Positions 63,241 to 64,000 of a stretch of 64,000 bases of DNA are shown piece after piece. Under the pieces are notes generated by a model. That model had not been told where the DNA came from, made no database searches, and saw nothing but the letters and a program-made list of their open reading frames with translations. The stretch comes from Salvia splendens. Taxonomy: Eukaryota > Streptophyta > Magnoliopsida > Lamiales > Lamiaceae. A program made the position numbers and the translations under genes. The DNA lies in NCBI RefSeq assembly GCF_004379255.2, contig NW_024599208.1, positions 1-64,000 on the forward strand, read 5' to 3'. Position 1 is the first letter of the stretch. The number at the start of each line of letters is the position of its first letter.

Positions 63241-64000
63241 GTAGGCACAACACCTTCTCTAATAATATTATGGTCAGCTCCTGAGTCAACTAGAGCCATC
63301 ATATTGGTTTTGAAGTTGTTAACAACAAGTGTTATGTTATTATGCCATTTTTGATAATTAATTTCTTGGATAACCCCTACCGAATTATTTCCTGGTTCAG
63401 AATTTTGGTCAGGATTTTCCCAATTATTAACTTCTGTATTATGTTCCATGACAGAAAGCCTTGTTTCTAATTCAAAATTCTTTTCTTTTAATTCAAAAAA
63501 TTCTTTATTAATTTGTTTCTTAAGATTATTAATTTCACTCTGTAGATCTCTAGTAGTTATTTGTTTTGATATACCTTGATAGGGATATTTATCCCAAAGA
63601 CTATTAAGACTGAATTGTTCTTTGATATTAACCTTTTTAGAAGTAGAAGGTTCATCAAGGATTAAATCTTTTAACTTATTAAGATATTCATCTCTAACTT
63701 CACTTTCCGGAATTTGTTGGACTAGATCAAGAATAGCCTCTTTCTTTTCTTTACAAATGACATTGATACAAGTTTTACAAATATCTTTTTCATTTTCAAC
63801 ACTACTATGATAATTACTACTTTCCGAGGTATTTTGAATTTCTTCAATCTCTGACTCACTTTCTGAATTAGATGAATTATTTTTTTCTCTTAAGAGGTTA
63901 TTAATTTGCTTAGAAATAGATCTAATGTTTCGTTTCTTTTTCTTCCAACATTGATCTTCAGTATGAGCTGTTTTCTTGCAATAACCACATTTTATTTCAT
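63236..64000 (-). pseudogene. Pararetrovirus ORF1: capsid end with zinc knuckle, and protease active site
   Basis: Continues past the right edge of the window. At 63945-63990 the minus strand shows CGYCKKTAHTEDQC, a CX2CX4HX4C zinc knuckle as in the nucleic-acid-binding end of caulimovirid coat proteins, followed by KKKKRNIRS, an acidic serine-glutamate stretch (about 63830-63880), a helical linker with coiled-coil-like LKKQINKEFFELKEKNFE, and the aspartic protease with LVDSGADHNI at about 63263-63300. The frame is open over the whole segment and meets the other half of the protease at the ATTTG target site, where a retrotransposon splits it. The movement-protein part should lie beyond 64000 if present. 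Confidence 0.82.

Overview
This is a repeat-rich stretch of nuclear DNA from a flowering plant. The evidence is intron-split remnants of two plant gene families (NADP-dependent alkenal double-bond reductases and AOP-like 2-oxoglutarate dioxygenases), Tekay/Del-type and Athila-type Ty3/gypsy retrotransposons, Ty1/copia remnants, Stowaway and PIF/Harbinger MITEs, and an integrated plant pararetrovirus (Caulimoviridae). Base composition and repeats fit a eudicot; an asterid is a guess only. I see no intact protein-coding host gene, no rRNA or tRNA gene and no CRISPR array. Every recognisable host gene piece carries stops, frameshifts, deletions or insertions.

Layout. 0-7.9 kb: three broken alkenal-reductase copies (minus, plus, minus) separated by intergenic DNA with a Stowaway MITE nested in a larger inverted repeat, and a tandem repeat. 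The third copy is cut by a retrotransposon. 7.9-10.8 kb: a plus-strand Tekay-type LTR element with a 2.6 kb LTR and only about 270 bp of internal DNA. It is fused head-on to 10.8-22.1 kb: a minus-strand Tekay-type element with two long LTRs, PBS, gag, protease, RT, RNase H, integrase and the start of a chromodomain, all frame-broken. 22.1-25.9 kb: a fragment with a tRNA-Asp primer site, then large inverted repeats enclosing the first exon of an AOP-like dioxygenase that ends in a 35-bp-stem hairpin. 25.9-33.5 kb: decayed gypsy and copia pieces, with a Harbinger-like element (TTA target duplication) inside one LTR. 33.7-34.5 kb: the last two exons of an AOP-like dioxygenase, each with a nonsense codon.

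35.2-48.1 kb: two Athila-like minus-strand elements in tandem. The first has an LTR and 3' internal tail. The second has an LTR, a long env-position ORF, integrase and RNase H, and is interrupted at 48.08 kb by a copia element whose 1.45 kb LTR and decayed pol run to about 51.9 kb. 52.05-64 kb: a minus-strand endogenous pararetrovirus in the order zinc knuckle, aspartic protease, RT, RNase H, a second ORF of unknown function, a small coiled-coil-like ORF, then a promoter with TATA and as-1-like motifs, a leader and a tRNA-Met primer site. Within its protease lies a 7.1 kb Tekay-type element (56126-63235) flanked by a perfect 5-bp target duplication, ATTTG.

The window reads as a heterochromatic insertion bed. 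Nesting gives a relative order: the pararetrovirus predates the element inside it, the second Athila-like element predates the copia insertion, and the LTR at 25.9 kb predates its Harbinger insertion. The points most worth following up are the pararetrovirus locus with its uncharacterised downstream ORFs and preserved promoter, and the dioxygenase exon that folds back on itself.
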